A stretch of DNA of 64,000 nucleotides from Devosia sp. FKR38 (GTDB lineage Bacteria > Pseudomonadota > Alphaproteobacteria > Rhizobiales > Devosiaceae): positions 2,251,256 to 2,315,255 of the forward strand of contig NZ_STGC01000005.1 in the NCBI RefSeq assembly GCF_005222805.1. The letters run 5' to 3'. The notes beneath the pieces were generated by a model. The model did no database searches, had not been told where the DNA came from, and saw only the letters and a program-made list of their open reading frames with translations. This document shows, piece by piece, positions 8,907-17,329 of the stretch. Position numbers and translations under genes: made by a program. Numbering within the stretch: position 1 is the stretch's first letter; each line of letters starts with the position of its first letter.

Positions 8907-9794
8907 ATGACAGACCCTCAGCCCGCTCTCCCGCCCGACATCGACACCAAGAAGGCCACGGCCCAGGCCTGGTTCCGCAGCTTGCGCGACCGCATCTGCG
9001 CCGCCTTTGAGGCCATCGAGGCCGAACACCAGGGCCCCAATGCCCATCTGCCCGCCGGCACATTCGAGCGCACCCCCTGGGAGCGGGCCGGTGGCGGCGG
9101 CGGCGAAATGGGCATGCTGCACGGACGCGTCTTTGAAAAAGCCGGCGTGCATATCTCGGCCGTGCATGGCGAATTCTCGCCCGACTTCGCCAAGCAGATG
9201 CCGGGCACCGAGGCTGGCGCGCAGTTCTGGAGCGCCGGCATTTCGCTGATCGTGCACCCCTGCAACCCGCATGTGCCGGCCGTGCACATGAACACGCGCA
9301 TGATCGTCACCGGCAAGCAGTGGTTCGGCGGCGGCGCCGACCTCACCCCCGTGCTCGACCGTCGCCGCACCCAGGACGATGCCGACACGATCGATTTCCA
9401 CGCCGCCATGCGCGCCGCCTGCGCCGACCGGCCCGGCGTCGACTACGACCGCTACAAGGCCTGGTGCGACGAATACTTCTTCCTGCCCCACCGCAACGAA
9501 CCGCGCGGCACCGGCGGCATTTTCTACGACCACCACAATTCGGGCGACTGGGACGCCGACTTTGCCTTTACCCAGGCGGTCGGCGAAGCCTTCCTCTCGA
9601 TCTATCCCGCCCTGGTGCGCCGCAATGTCGATACGGCCTGGACCGAGGCGGACCGCCACGAACAGCTGGTGCGTCGCGGCCGCTATGTCGAATTCAACCT
9701 GCTCTACGACCGCGGCACCACCTTTGGGCTCAAGACGGGTGGCAATGTGAACTCCATCCTGTCCTCCATGCCACCCGAAGTGCGCTGGCCGTAA
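8907..9794 (+). CDS. hemF: Oxygen-dependent coproporphyrinogen III oxidase
   Basis: 295 residues. HemF decarboxylates coproporphyrinogen III to protoporphyrinogen IX in haem synthesis, using O2. Family landmarks are abundant: [25 protein letters not shown]-type region ([11 protein letters not shown]), [41 protein letters not shown] and [16 protein letters not shown]. The ATG at 8907 follows a TTG at 8883 that overlaps the trmL stop; the ATG gives the usual N-terminus. Probably co-transcribed with trmL. Confidence 0.96.
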   Translation: MTDPQPALPPDIDTKKATAQAWFRSLRDRICAAFEAIEAEHQGPNAHLPAGTFERTPWERAGGGGGEMGMLHGRVFEKAGVHISAVHGEFSPDFAKQMPGTEAGAQFWSAGISLIVHPCNPHVPAVHMNTRMIVTGKQWFGGGADLTPVLDRRRTQDDADTIDFHAAMRAACADRPGVDYDRYKAWCDEYFFLPHRNEPRGTGGIFYDHHNSGDWDADFAFTQAVGEAFLSIYPALVRRNVDTAWTEADRHEQLVRRGRYVEFNLLYDRGTTFGLKTGGNVNSILSSMPPEVRWP

Positions 9795-9933
9795 GGCGCC
9801 GCCTCCGTTTCAGAGCCGTTAGCCCGGTGCAAAGCCCTGTCGGGCAAGGGAAAACCCTGATGATCACCGCTATTGGCCCAAAAATGGCCCCTTTGGTGGC
9901 GTTCACTGCAGCGGTCGAAACAAGGAGGACATG

Positions 9934-10137
9934 ATGAAACGCTTTGAGTCTGCGTCATTGATCCCCGGTGCCACCTGGGTTGCCCAGGCCGACAGCGAGG
10001 CCGAAGTCGTGCGGCGTGCCGTTGAAAACCTGCGCCGCCTGCATGGCGAGGACCAGGTGCGTCCCGAGATGATCGAGCGCATCAAGGAGCGCATCACCGA
10101 CAGTGATGCATCCGAGGCGCGCACGCTGCACAGCTAG
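9934..10137 (+). CDS. DUF1059-like small protein lacking the usual cysteines
   Basis: 67 residues. AAGGAGG lies best spaced for the second of two adjacent ATGs (9934). The sequence PGATWVAQADSEAEVVRRA followed by RRLHGEDQVRPEMIERIKE matches the pattern I know for DUF1059 proteins, which normally read PGC(D/E)..A.. with a conserved Cys. Here the Cys positions are Ser and Ala, so any metal or redox role would be lost. The stop overlaps the convergent CCA-adding gene by four bases (CTAG). Confidence 0.72.
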   Translation: MKRFESASLIPGATWVAQADSEAEVVRRAVENLRRLHGEDQVRPEMIERIKERITDSDASEARTLHS

Positions 10138-11309
10138 ACCGTCACCTGCGCCAGAAGGGCGGCTTTGCCCAGGGTGAAGCCGCTATCGATCCAGACCCGC
10201 TCGAGCTGCGCCAGCTGTTTTCCCATGGCCGGCCCGGGCGGCAGACCCAAATCCCTGAGATCATTGCCGGTCACCGGGAAGTCCGGCACCACCATGCCAG
10301 CCAGCATGCGCGCGGCCTCGGCCAGATGCGCCGGGCGCCAGTCATCGCGCGCCGCCGCCAAGGCCAAGCCTTCCACTGCCGCCTCGCCATGCCGATAGGC
10401 TGCCTCGGCCACACGGTCCTGCGCCAGCAGGCCTGCCGCCGATTGCGTGGCTTGCGCCGCCTTGACGATGTCCCCGGACAGTCGCCAGGCCGCCTGCGCC
10501 GCGTCCAGTCTGTCCCCTGCCAGCAGCGCCAGCCGCGTCGCCACCGCCTGCCCGCCCAACAGTTCATAGCGCAGCAGCGCCTTGGCCACGGTCTCCTCGA
10601 TCTGCAACAGGCCAATGCCGCCCATGGTCGCCAGCGTCATGGCGACGCGCGGCAGGGCCAGCATGCGGGTCATTTCCTGCCCTATCCGCTCGCGCGATAG
10701 ATGCGACAGATGTCCAACGGCGTCAGCACAGGCTGCCAGTCCGTCAGGGTCGAACTGCTCGCCGCCATGGCTGGCCGAAAAGCGGAAGAAGCGATAGACG
10801 CGCAACCCGTCCTCGGCGATGCGGGCGCGCGCCTCGCCGATAAAGCGCACCCGGCTTGCCAGCGCATCATCCAGCCCGCCCAGCGGGTCATAGAGCGTGC
10901 CGTCGGCGGCGCAGTAGAGCGCATTGAGCGTGAAGTCGCGGCGGCTGGCGTCGACCCGCCAATCGGTGCCAAAAGCCACCACTGCATGGCGCCCATTGGT
11001 TTCGGTGTCCTGGCGCAACGTGGTGACCTCGGCCAGCGTTTCGCCCAGCTTCAGCGTCACCGTGCCATGCGCAATGCCGGTGGGATAGGCGGCAATGCCA
11101 GCCGCAGCAGCCCGCGCCATCACCTCGTCCGGCAGCAGTTCGGTCGCCAGATCAATATCGGGATTGTCGCGCTGGCGATCCAGAATCGTGTCGCGCACCA
11201 CCCCGCCGACGGCCCGGGTGCGCCGGGTCGCGCCGTCGAGCACCGAGAGGATCGTCTGCGTCTCGGGCCGGCGCAGCCACGCAGCGGTTTGGAGGGCCGC
11301 GACGCTCAT
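10134..11309 (-). CDS. CCA tRNA nucleotidyltransferase / poly(A) polymerase family
   Basis: 391 residues. The class II nucleotidyltransferase head domain shows AVGGVVRDTIL and the metal-binding DIDLATE, followed by RRDFTLNALYCAADGTLYDP. The rest is helical neck, body and tail. In alphaproteobacteria without a separate poly(A) polymerase this family adds or repairs the 3' CCA of tRNA. The start overlaps the stop of the upstream NUDIX gene by four bases, so the two are coupled. Confidence 0.93.
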   Translation of the reverse strand: MSVAALQTAAWLRRPETQTILSVLDGATRRTRAVGGVVRDTILDRQRDNPDIDLATELLPDEVMARAAAAGIAAYPTGIAHGTVTLKLGETLAEVTTLRQDTETNGRHAVVAFGTDWRVDASRRDFTLNALYCAADGTLYDPLGGLDDALASRVRFIGEARARIAEDGLRVYRFFRFSASHGGEQFDPDGLAACADAVGHLSHLSRERIGQEMTRMLALPRVAMTLATMGGIGLLQIEETVAKALLRYELLGGQAVATRLALLAGDRLDAAQAAWRLSGDIVKAAQATQSAAGLLAQDRVAEAAYRHGEAAVEGLALAAARDDWRPAHLAEAARMLAGMVVPDFPVTGNDLRDLGLPPGPAMGKQLAQLERVWIDSGFTLGKAALLAQVTV

Positions 11310-11935
11310 GCTGCCGCCTCGCCCAGTGCCAGATCGCGGAACAGTCGCGTGATATTGGCGGTGATGCCCCAGATGCGGTGGCCATCATGGTCGATCTGCC
11401 AGGTCTGGTGTTCCTGGCCATCCCGCGTGATGCGGAACACACCATAGCTCTCCGGATGCAGAATGCGCGCCAGCGGCACTTCGAACACCGAATGCACCTC
11501 ACCCGGATTGGGCACAAAGGGGCCGCTGGGCAGCACCACCGCCACCACAGGCGTGATGAGATAATTGGTGCCGGTGAAATAGGTCGGCATGAAGCCGATC
11601 ACCTGGGCCTCGCTGCGTGCCATGCCGACTTCCTCCTCGGCCTCGCGCAAGGCGGCATCGGCAACATCAACATCATTGGCATCCACCTTGCCACCGGGAA
11701 ACGCCACCTGCCCGGAATGCGAGCGCAGGTCGGGCGAGCGTTCGGTGTAGAGCACGGTGATGCCCTCGGGCCGACGAATCAGCGCAATGAGCACCGCCGC
11801 GGGCACCGGCGGCCGGTTGAACGGCTGCGACGGCATCCAGTCGGGCACCAGCCGCTCTGCCGCGGGCAGCGGCGGCGGCTCAGGCAGAAGCCGGCCCAAC
11901 AGACGGTCGATAAAGCTGTCGTCAGACGTCAACAC
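11306..11935 (-). CDS. NUDIX hydrolase, probable CoA pyrophosphatase
   Basis: 209 residues. The NUDIX box is GGKVDANDVDVADAALREAE followed by EEVGM, and the CoA-pyrophosphatase-like upstream element (ERSPDLRSHSGQVAFPGG) is present. It would split CoA or acyl-CoA into 3',5'-ADP and phosphopantetheine. It is the upstream member of a two-gene unit with the CCA-adding enzyme (four-base overlap), a frequent alphaproteobacterial arrangement. Confidence 0.9.
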   Translation of the reverse strand: MLTSDDSFIDRLLGRLLPEPPPLPAAERLVPDWMPSQPFNRPPVPAAVLIALIRRPEGITVLYTERSPDLRSHSGQVAFPGGKVDANDVDVADAALREAEEEVGMARSEAQVIGFMPTYFTGTNYLITPVVAVVLPSGPFVPNPGEVHSVFEVPLARILHPESYGVFRITRDGQEHQTWQIDHDGHRIWGITANITRLFRDLALGEAAA

Positions 11936-12047
11936 GACACCGGAATTGGTTGCACCCGCAAAGACTAGAGTAGCGCAGCGGCAGTGGCTACCCGCTCCAG
12001 GCAGGTGGGCAGATGGACCCGCGCCGTCAAGACCGGCGCAGGCCAGA

Positions 12048-12608
12048 TCAGCCCTGTTGCCAGGCGGCGATGGGACCGCTCAGGGTGGTTGCCAGGCTCT
12101 TGTCCTCGGCCAGCACCAGCACGCGGGTGGGATCGACCGGCCCGGGGAATTCGATATTGCCCGGCGTCGTCGGCTCCCAGCCCAGCGGGCAGTAATAGTC
12201 GCGATCGCCCACCAGCATGACGAACTTGCCTTCGCCGCGCTCCAGCGCCCGGCGGGTCACTTCACGCGCCAACAGCTTGCCGGCACCCAGCTTGCGGAAG
12301 CCGGGATGGGTCGCCAGCGGGCCCAGCATATAGCCATTCATGCCGCCAATGCTGATCGGCGTCATCCACACCGAGCCACAGGGCATGCCGTCCACTTCGG
12401 CAACCAGGCTCAGGCTCTTGTCGATCGGGAACCGCTCGCGAATGCGGAAGGCAGTGCGGGCAAACCGGCCTGGGCCAAAGGCAATGGCCTGCAGCTCGTC
12501 GATGAATGCATCATCGCCAGGCTGATTGGCAGGACGAACGGTGGGAACCCGTGCAGGCGAGGGAGAAGCAGCAGCAACCGCAGCCGAAGGCGCAGAGACA
12601 AAGGACAT
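12048..12608 (-). CDS. GNAT-family N-acetyltransferase
   Basis: 186 residues from the ATG at 12608. After an Ala/Pro/Ser-rich leader of about 25 residues comes a YhbS-like acetyltransferase domain. The acetyl-CoA binding loop is visible as LGPLATHPGFRKLGAGKLL, followed by the LVGDRDYYCPLGWEPTTPG motif typical of this subgroup. The acceptor substrate is unknown. It stands alone between the NUDIX pair and a 349-base gap. Confidence 0.85.
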   Translation of the reverse strand: MSFVSAPSAAVAAASPSPARVPTVRPANQPGDDAFIDELQAIAFGPGRFARTAFRIRERFPIDKSLSLVAEVDGMPCGSVWMTPISIGGMNGYMLGPLATHPGFRKLGAGKLLAREVTRRALERGEGKFVMLVGDRDYYCPLGWEPTTPGNIEFPGPVDPTRVLVLAEDKSLATTLSGPIAAWQQG

Positions 12609-12957
12609 GGCAGGATCCAGAAAGGGAATGCGTCGAACAACCCGGCGCATGCAATGCACCGGCACAGGGGGGACCGCTTACGGTCGTCGAACCAAACGCA
12701 AAACCTTCATCATCCTGGACGCCTCCACGCCTGAAATTCGCATTAGCACCACTGGGGCGGCGCGTAAACAAAAACTCATGGTCCAACCCCGCAAAATCAG
12801 GCCCCGCACGCCTGCTGTGTTCAGAATGCACAACGCTTCGTTACGTCAATGCGGACTTATCGCTCGCGCCGGACTGCCCTATGTGTCACCCAACGCAGGC
12901 AACAGGCCCGATATGACGCCCTGATGGCGTCGACAACATGACGGAAAGGCTTCGATT
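12609..12957 (+). other. Intergenic stretch without a supported gene
   Basis: 349 bases between the divergent GNAT and glutathionyl-hydroquinone reductase genes. Open frames cross it on both strands, but none has a ribosome site, plausible protein composition or family features. I see no tRNA or strong hairpin. It should hold both divergent promoters; none stands out. Confidence 0.5.
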
Positions 12958-13917
12958 GTGGGACAATTGATCGACGGAAAATGGTCCACCCAGTGGTACG
13001 ACACCAAAAAGACCGGGGGCAAATTCGAGCGCAGCCAGGCCGGCTTCCGCAATTGGGTCACCGCTGACGGCAGCGCCGGCCCCTCGGGCGACGCCGGTTT
13101 CAAGGCCGAGGCCGGCCGCTACCACCTCTATGTCTCGCTGGCCTGCCCCTGGGCGCACCGCACGCTGATCTTCCGCAAGCTCAAGAACCTCGAAGAGCTG
13201 ATCTCGGTTTCGGTGGTCTCCCCCAAGATGCCCGACGAGACCGGCTGGAGCTTTGACACCACCACCGGCTCAACCGGCGACGCGCTGTTCGGCAAGGACG
13301 CGCTCTGGCAGGTCTATACAAAGGCCGTGCCGGACTACACCGGTCGCGTCACCGTGCCCGTGCTCTGGGACAAGCAGACCGGCCGCATCGTCTCCAATGA
13401 GAGTTCGGAAATCATCCGGATGTTCAACTCGGCCTTTGACGAGCTGACCGGCAATACCGAGGACTATTACCCCGCCGAACTGCGGGCCGAGATCGACGCG
13501 ATCAACACCCGCGTCTATGACGACATCAACAATGGCGTCTACAAGGCCGGCTTTGCCACCTCCCAGGAGGCCTATGAAGAGGCCGTCGGCAAGCTGTTCG
13601 ACGCGCTCGACTGGGTTGAAGGCAAACTGGGCGAAACCGCCTATCTCACCGGCGACAGCATCACCGAAGCCGACTGGCGCCTGTTCACCACGCTGGTGCG
13701 TTTCGATGCCGTCTATGTCGGCCACTTCAAGTGCAACCGCCGCCGCATCGCCGACTATCCGAACCTGTCGCACTATCTCAAGGCGCTCTACGAAGTGCCC
13801 GGGATCAAGGCGACAGTCGATCTCGACCACATCAAGACGCACTATTATTGGAGCCACATCACCATCAACCCGACGCGGATCGTCCCGACGGGCCCGGATC
13901 TGGAATTCCTGAAGTAA
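12958..13917 (+). CDS. Glutathionyl-hydroquinone reductase (YqjG/ECM4-type GST)
   Basis: 319 residues from a GTG start that has GGAAAGG upstream. The family's catalytic Cys lies in ACPWAHRTLIF (Cys63), and the C-terminal helical domain (ITEADWRLFTTLVRFDAVYV, then HFKCNRRRI and YPNLSHYLKALYEVPGI) is characteristic. These enzymes reduce glutathionyl-hydroquinones back to hydroquinones with glutathione, recycling quinone conjugates. The gene is a single unit ended by a strong bidirectional terminator. Confidence 0.94.
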   Translation: MGQLIDGKWSTQWYDTKKTGGKFERSQAGFRNWVTADGSAGPSGDAGFKAEAGRYHLYVSLACPWAHRTLIFRKLKNLEELISVSVVSPKMPDETGWSFDTTTGSTGDALFGKDALWQVYTKAVPDYTGRVTVPVLWDKQTGRIVSNESSEIIRMFNSAFDELTGNTEDYYPAELRAEIDAINTRVYDDINNGVYKAGFATSQEAYEEAVGKLFDALDWVEGKLGETAYLTGDSITEADWRLFTTLVRFDAVYVGHFKCNRRRIADYPNLSHYLKALYEVPGIKATVDLDHIKTHYYWSHITINPTRIVPTGPDLEFLK

Positions 13918-13922
13918 GCAAA

Positions 13923-13952
13923 AAGGGCCTCTCCTGTTTGGGAGAGGCCCTT
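13923..13952. terminator. Bidirectional terminator
   Basis: AAGGGCCTCTCC (13923-13934) pairs perfectly with GGAGAGGCCCTT (13941-13952), a 12-bp stem with a 6-base loop between two convergent genes. The minus-strand side has the better U-run (TTTT). Confidence 0.85.
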
Positions 13953-13956
13953 GGTC

Positions 13957-14433
13957 TCAGTAGCCCCAGACGTCGCGCTTGGGCACGCGGTCGAAATATT
14001 CATCGATGCGCTGGCTGGTGGCCGGCGTCACCTTGTCGGGCAAGGCATGGCGGTCAAACCAGCCGACCTCGGAAATCTCGCGGTCCGGCTTGCGGTCGAA
14101 CACCTTCTCAAAGCTATGGGCCACATAGAAGGCCACATGGTCGCGGTTCGTCACCGGGCTGGTGTTGTGATAGATGCCAAACAGCTCCATGGGTCCCACG
14201 ACCTTGTAGCCGGTCTCCTCGAGCGTTTCGCGCGCCCCGGCCTGCTCCAGCGTCTCGCCCGGGCTCACCCCGCCACCCGGAAACTGCCAGCCGGGCACAT
14301 AGGTATGGCGGATCAACAGCACCTTGTCGCCATCCACCACCATCACCCGCGACCCCATGGTCAGCCGGTGCCAGAACCCCTTGAGGGTCAGAAACACCCT
14401 GGCCAATAGCCTTTGCCGGCGATTCATCTGCAT
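13957..14433 (-). CDS. NUDIX hydrolase
   Basis: 158 residues. The NUDIX box is GGGVSPGETLEQAGARETLE followed by ETGY. AAGGAG seven bases before the ATG at 14433 favours that start over the ATG at 14427. The N-terminal 25 residues are basic and hydrophobic (RRQRLLARVFLTLKGFWHRL), unusual for a soluble NUDIX protein and suggestive of peripheral membrane binding. The substrate, a nucleoside diphosphate derivative, is unknown. Confidence 0.9.
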   Translation of the reverse strand: MQMNRRQRLLARVFLTLKGFWHRLTMGSRVMVVDGDKVLLIRHTYVPGWQFPGGGVSPGETLEQAGARETLEETGYKVVGPMELFGIYHNTSPVTNRDHVAFYVAHSFEKVFDRKPDREISEVGWFDRHALPDKVTPATSQRIDEYFDRVPKRDVWGY

Positions 14434-14543
14434 GCGAACACTCCTTGCGTGCCTACCGGTAGCAGAGGTTTGATGACCACAAAATCAACCGAGGGGGCGA
14501 TTTTGCATTTTCTTGCCGGCTGCCATCTGGCATTACGCCTGCG

Positions 14544-15434
14544 ATGATCACCCTGGCCCACATCTCCGACATCCACCTTTCCCCTATGCCCGAGGTGGGT
14601 TGGCGGGATTTGCTCGGCAAGCGCCTGACCGGTTATCTGAACTGGAAGCTCAAGCGCCACGACGAGCTCAACAGCGAAACGCTGGCGAGCCTGGTCAGCC
14701 ATCTGCAGACACAGAACGCCGATTTCACCGCCGTCACCGGCGATCTGGTGAACCTGGCGCTGCCCGTGGAAATCGAGCGCGCCGGCCGCTGGCTCAAGGC
14801 GCTGGGGCAATCGGACAAGGTCGCGGTCTGCCCGGGCAATCACGATGCCTATGTCGCCGGCGCCCTGGAAGCGGCCCAGCAGAACTGGGGCGAATATATG
14901 CAGGGCGAGACGCTCGATGCGTCGGTGTTCCCCTTTGTGCGCCGCATTGGCGAACTGGCTGTCATTTCCTGCTCCAGCGCCGTCCCGACCCGTCCATTCC
15001 TGGCCATCGGCCGCTTTGACCAGGCCCAGGCCGACCGGCTGGGCCGCATTCTCAAGGTCATGGGCGAGGCCGGCTATTTCCGCACCGTGCTCATCCACCA
15101 TCCGCCCAATCCCGAACTGCAGCATCCCTCGTTTGGCCTCAAGGGACACAAGCTGTTCCGCTCGGTGATCGCCGAACATGGCGCCGAGCTGATCCTGCAC
15201 GGGCACACCCATCGCTCCTCGATCCACTCCATCCCCGGCCGCGATGCCGAGGTGCCGGTGGTCGGCGTCGCCGCCGCCAGCTCGGCCCAGGGCGGCACGC
15301 TGGACGATCCGGCGCGCTACAATCTGTTCCGCATCGAGCGGGCCGGCAATGGCTGGAGCTGCACCATGCGCGAGTTCGGCTACCAGCGCCTGGGCAGCGA
15401 GATCGTCATGCGCCTGCAGATGCGGATCTGCTAG
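14544..15434 (+). CDS. Calcineurin-like metallophosphoesterase
   Basis: 296 residues with the complete metal-binding set of the superfamily: DIH at residues 9-11 (LAHISDIHLSP), GDLVN, GNHD, a later IHHPP and GHTH. This resembles the CpdA/Icc-like group acting on cyclic nucleotides or related phosphodiesters, but the substrate is not fixed by sequence. It stands alone, 110 bases after the divergent NUDIX gene. Confidence 0.9.
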   Translation: MITLAHISDIHLSPMPEVGWRDLLGKRLTGYLNWKLKRHDELNSETLASLVSHLQTQNADFTAVTGDLVNLALPVEIERAGRWLKALGQSDKVAVCPGNHDAYVAGALEAAQQNWGEYMQGETLDASVFPFVRRIGELAVISCSSAVPTRPFLAIGRFDQAQADRLGRILKVMGEAGYFRTVLIHHPPNPELQHPSFGLKGHKLFRSVIAEHGAELILHGHTHRSSIHSIPGRDAEVPVVGVAAASSAQGGTLDDPARYNLFRIERAGNGWSCTMREFGYQRLGSEIVMRLQMRIC

Positions 15435-15444
15435 GCCCGCGCGG

Positions 15445-15867
15445 TTACTGCCCTTCGAGCGTCGCGCGCACCTTGTCGTGAATGGCTTCGGCTTCCGGCG
15501 TCATCACCTCGGCAAAATCGGCCATCTCAAAGACCGGGCGGATTTCGATCTCGCTCGGTCCCATCATCGGATTGGGGCAGCGCTTGACCCACTCGATGGC
15601 GTGATCCATGTCCCGCACGGTCCAGATCCAGAAGCCGGAAACCAGCTCCTTGGTCTCGGCGAACGGCCCGTCGATCACCGTCCGATTGCTGCCCGAAAAC
15701 GCCACACGCTTGGCGTGAACACTCGGCTTCAGCCCGTCGCCACCCTGCATGATGCCGGCATCCACCAGCTCCTGGTTATAGCGGCCCATGGCCACCATGA
15801 GTTCGGCCGGCGGCATGATGCCGGCTTCGCTGTCGGCCGTGGCCTTGACCAGAACGATCACACGCAT
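15445..15867 (-). CDS. YciI-family protein
   Basis: 140 residues with GGAGGG well placed before the ATG at 15867. The YCII/DGPF signature is visible as VIDGPFAETKELVSGFWIW, followed by the family's GPSEIEIRPVFEM-type end. Such proteins adopt a ferredoxin-like fold, and many are encoded beside ECF sigma factors; no sigma gene is nearby here. Function unknown. Confidence 0.88.
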   Translation of the reverse strand: MRVIVLVKATADSEAGIMPPAELMVAMGRYNQELVDAGIMQGGDGLKPSVHAKRVAFSGSNRTVIDGPFAETKELVSGFWIWTVRDMDHAIEWVKRCPNPMMGPSEIEIRPVFEMADFAEVMTPEAEAIHDKVRATLEGQ

Positions 15868-15976
15868 GCTCAAGTCCCTCCTCTGCAGGCCGCGCCCACC
15901 TGATCAAGCCTAGCGGTGACACACCATGGCGACAAGCCGGGCATGCCCCCTCCCCCCTGGCCGACAAATCACCTAT

Positions 15977-17329
15977 ATGAGGGGCACCCCAAGAGTGCCC
16001 CCATTGACCGAACAGTTCCGCATCGCGCGCCCGCACTTCGACCCGGCAACGGGCCTTGCCCGCTTTTCCTATGGCCTGGACGGGCTGGGCTTCGTCGAAA
16101 CCCTGCACTTGCCGCCCGGCGCCGACGCCGCGGCCAGCGCGAGTTTTCTCAAGCTGCTCGATCTGACGGCAATCGTGCTGGGCGTGAGCTATTTCAAGCT
16201 GCGCGCGCCCTTTGCCATTTCGGCGCCCGACATCGCCCTCACCGACAGCGAGCGCGCCTTTGCCATCGACATCTATGAGAATGGCCTGGGCGAATTCTAT
16301 GCCCGCAACCAGCTGCAGCGCTTCGGCCGGCTGACCATCGCCACCGCCGAGGATCGCACCGGTCCCCTGCCGCGCATCACCCTGCCCGAGCGGACCCTGC
16401 TGCCCATCGGCGGCGGCAAGGATTCTCTGGTGAGCGTGGATCTGCTGACCCACACCGGCGTTCCCTTCACCCCCTTTGCCGTCAATCCCAAGGGTCCGAT
16501 CCTGACCTCGGTGGCCGCCATCGGCACCGATCCGGTCTATGTCACCCGCACGCTCGATGCCGAAATGATCCGGCTGGGCAAGGAGCCGGGCTATTACAAT
16601 GGCCATGTGCCCTCGACAGCCATCAACTCCATGATCGCCGCGCTCTGCGCCCTGCTCTATGGCTACAACCAGATCGTGCTCAGCAATGAGCGCTCGGCCA
16701 GCGAGGGCAATGTCGAGTTCGACGGGCGCGAGACCAACCATCAATATTCAAAGTCCCTGGGCTTCGAGCTGCGCATCGCCGGTATCCTGGCCGACGCCAC
16801 CGGCGGCGCGCTGCAGTATTTCTCGCTGCTGCGCCCCTATTCGGAGGCCCGTATCGCCTCGCTGTTCACGCATGAGAGCAAGTTCGATCGCGTGTTCTCC
16901 AGCTGCAACCGCAATTTCCGCCTCACCGGCAATGACGGCCCGCTGTGGTGCGGCGAATGCCCCAAGTGCCACTTCGTCTTCCTGATCTTTGCGCCCTTTA
17001 TGGCCAAGGACCGGCTGCTGTCGATTTTCGGCAAGGATCTGCTCGACAATCCGGCCCATGAAGGCTCGTTCCGCGAACTGGCCGGGCTGGCGGGCCAGAA
17101 GCCCTGGGAATGCGTCGGCGAAATCCTTGAGGCCGCCGCCTGCCTTTATACGCTGACCCGCCACGCCGACTGGCATGAGGCCGCCGTGGTGCGTGCCGTC
17201 AAGGCGGACCTGCTGGCCCAATATGGCGAGCCGCGCCTGCAGGCGGCCATGGCCGAATGCCTGACCGACAGCCACGATCACCATATCCCCCCGGCCCTGG
17301 CAGCAAAGGTGGCCGCCTATGCGGTTTGA
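15977..17329 (+). CDS. murL: UDP-MurNAc-L-Ala-L-Glu epimerase MurL
   Basis: About 450 residues. It matches what I know of MurL, which inverts the terminal L-Glu of UDP-MurNAc-L-Ala-L-Glu to D-Glu using ATP. A PP-loop-like PIGGGKDSLVSVDLL lies at residues 143-157, in line with AMP and pyrophosphate release. A Cys cluster (CGECPKCHF, Cys325, 328, 331) may hold a metal. The gene overlaps a MurD-type ligase by 11 bases, the defining context. The start is uncertain: ATG 15977 lacks a ribosome site, and GTG 15995 or TTG 16004 lie after or inside a GGGGCAC/GTGCCCC repeat. Confidence 0.85.
   Translation: MRGTPRVPPLTEQFRIARPHFDPATGLARFSYGLDGLGFVETLHLPPGADAAASASFLKLLDLTAIVLGVSYFKLRAPFAISAPDIALTDSERAFAIDIYENGLGEFYARNQLQRFGRLTIATAEDRTGPLPRITLPERTLLPIGGGKDSLVSVDLLTHTGVPFTPFAVNPKGPILTSVAAIGTDPVYVTRTLDAEMIRLGKEPGYYNGHVPSTAINSMIAALCALLYGYNQIVLSNERSASEGNVEFDGRETNHQYSKSLGFELRIAGILADATGGALQYFSLLRPYSEARIASLFTHESKFDRVFSSCNRNFRLTGNDGPLWCGECPKCHFVFLIFAPFMAKDRLLSIFGKDLLDNPAHEGSFRELAGLAGQKPWECVGEILEAAACLYTLTRHADWHEAAVVRAVKADLLAQYGEPRLQAAMAECLTDSHDHHIPPALAAKVAAYAV

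Noticed and set aside
12526..12924. Overlapping open frames in the 12.6-12.95 kb gap
   Set aside because: Arg/Lys/Thr-rich composition, no ribosome sites and conflict with the GNAT gene; not supported as genes.
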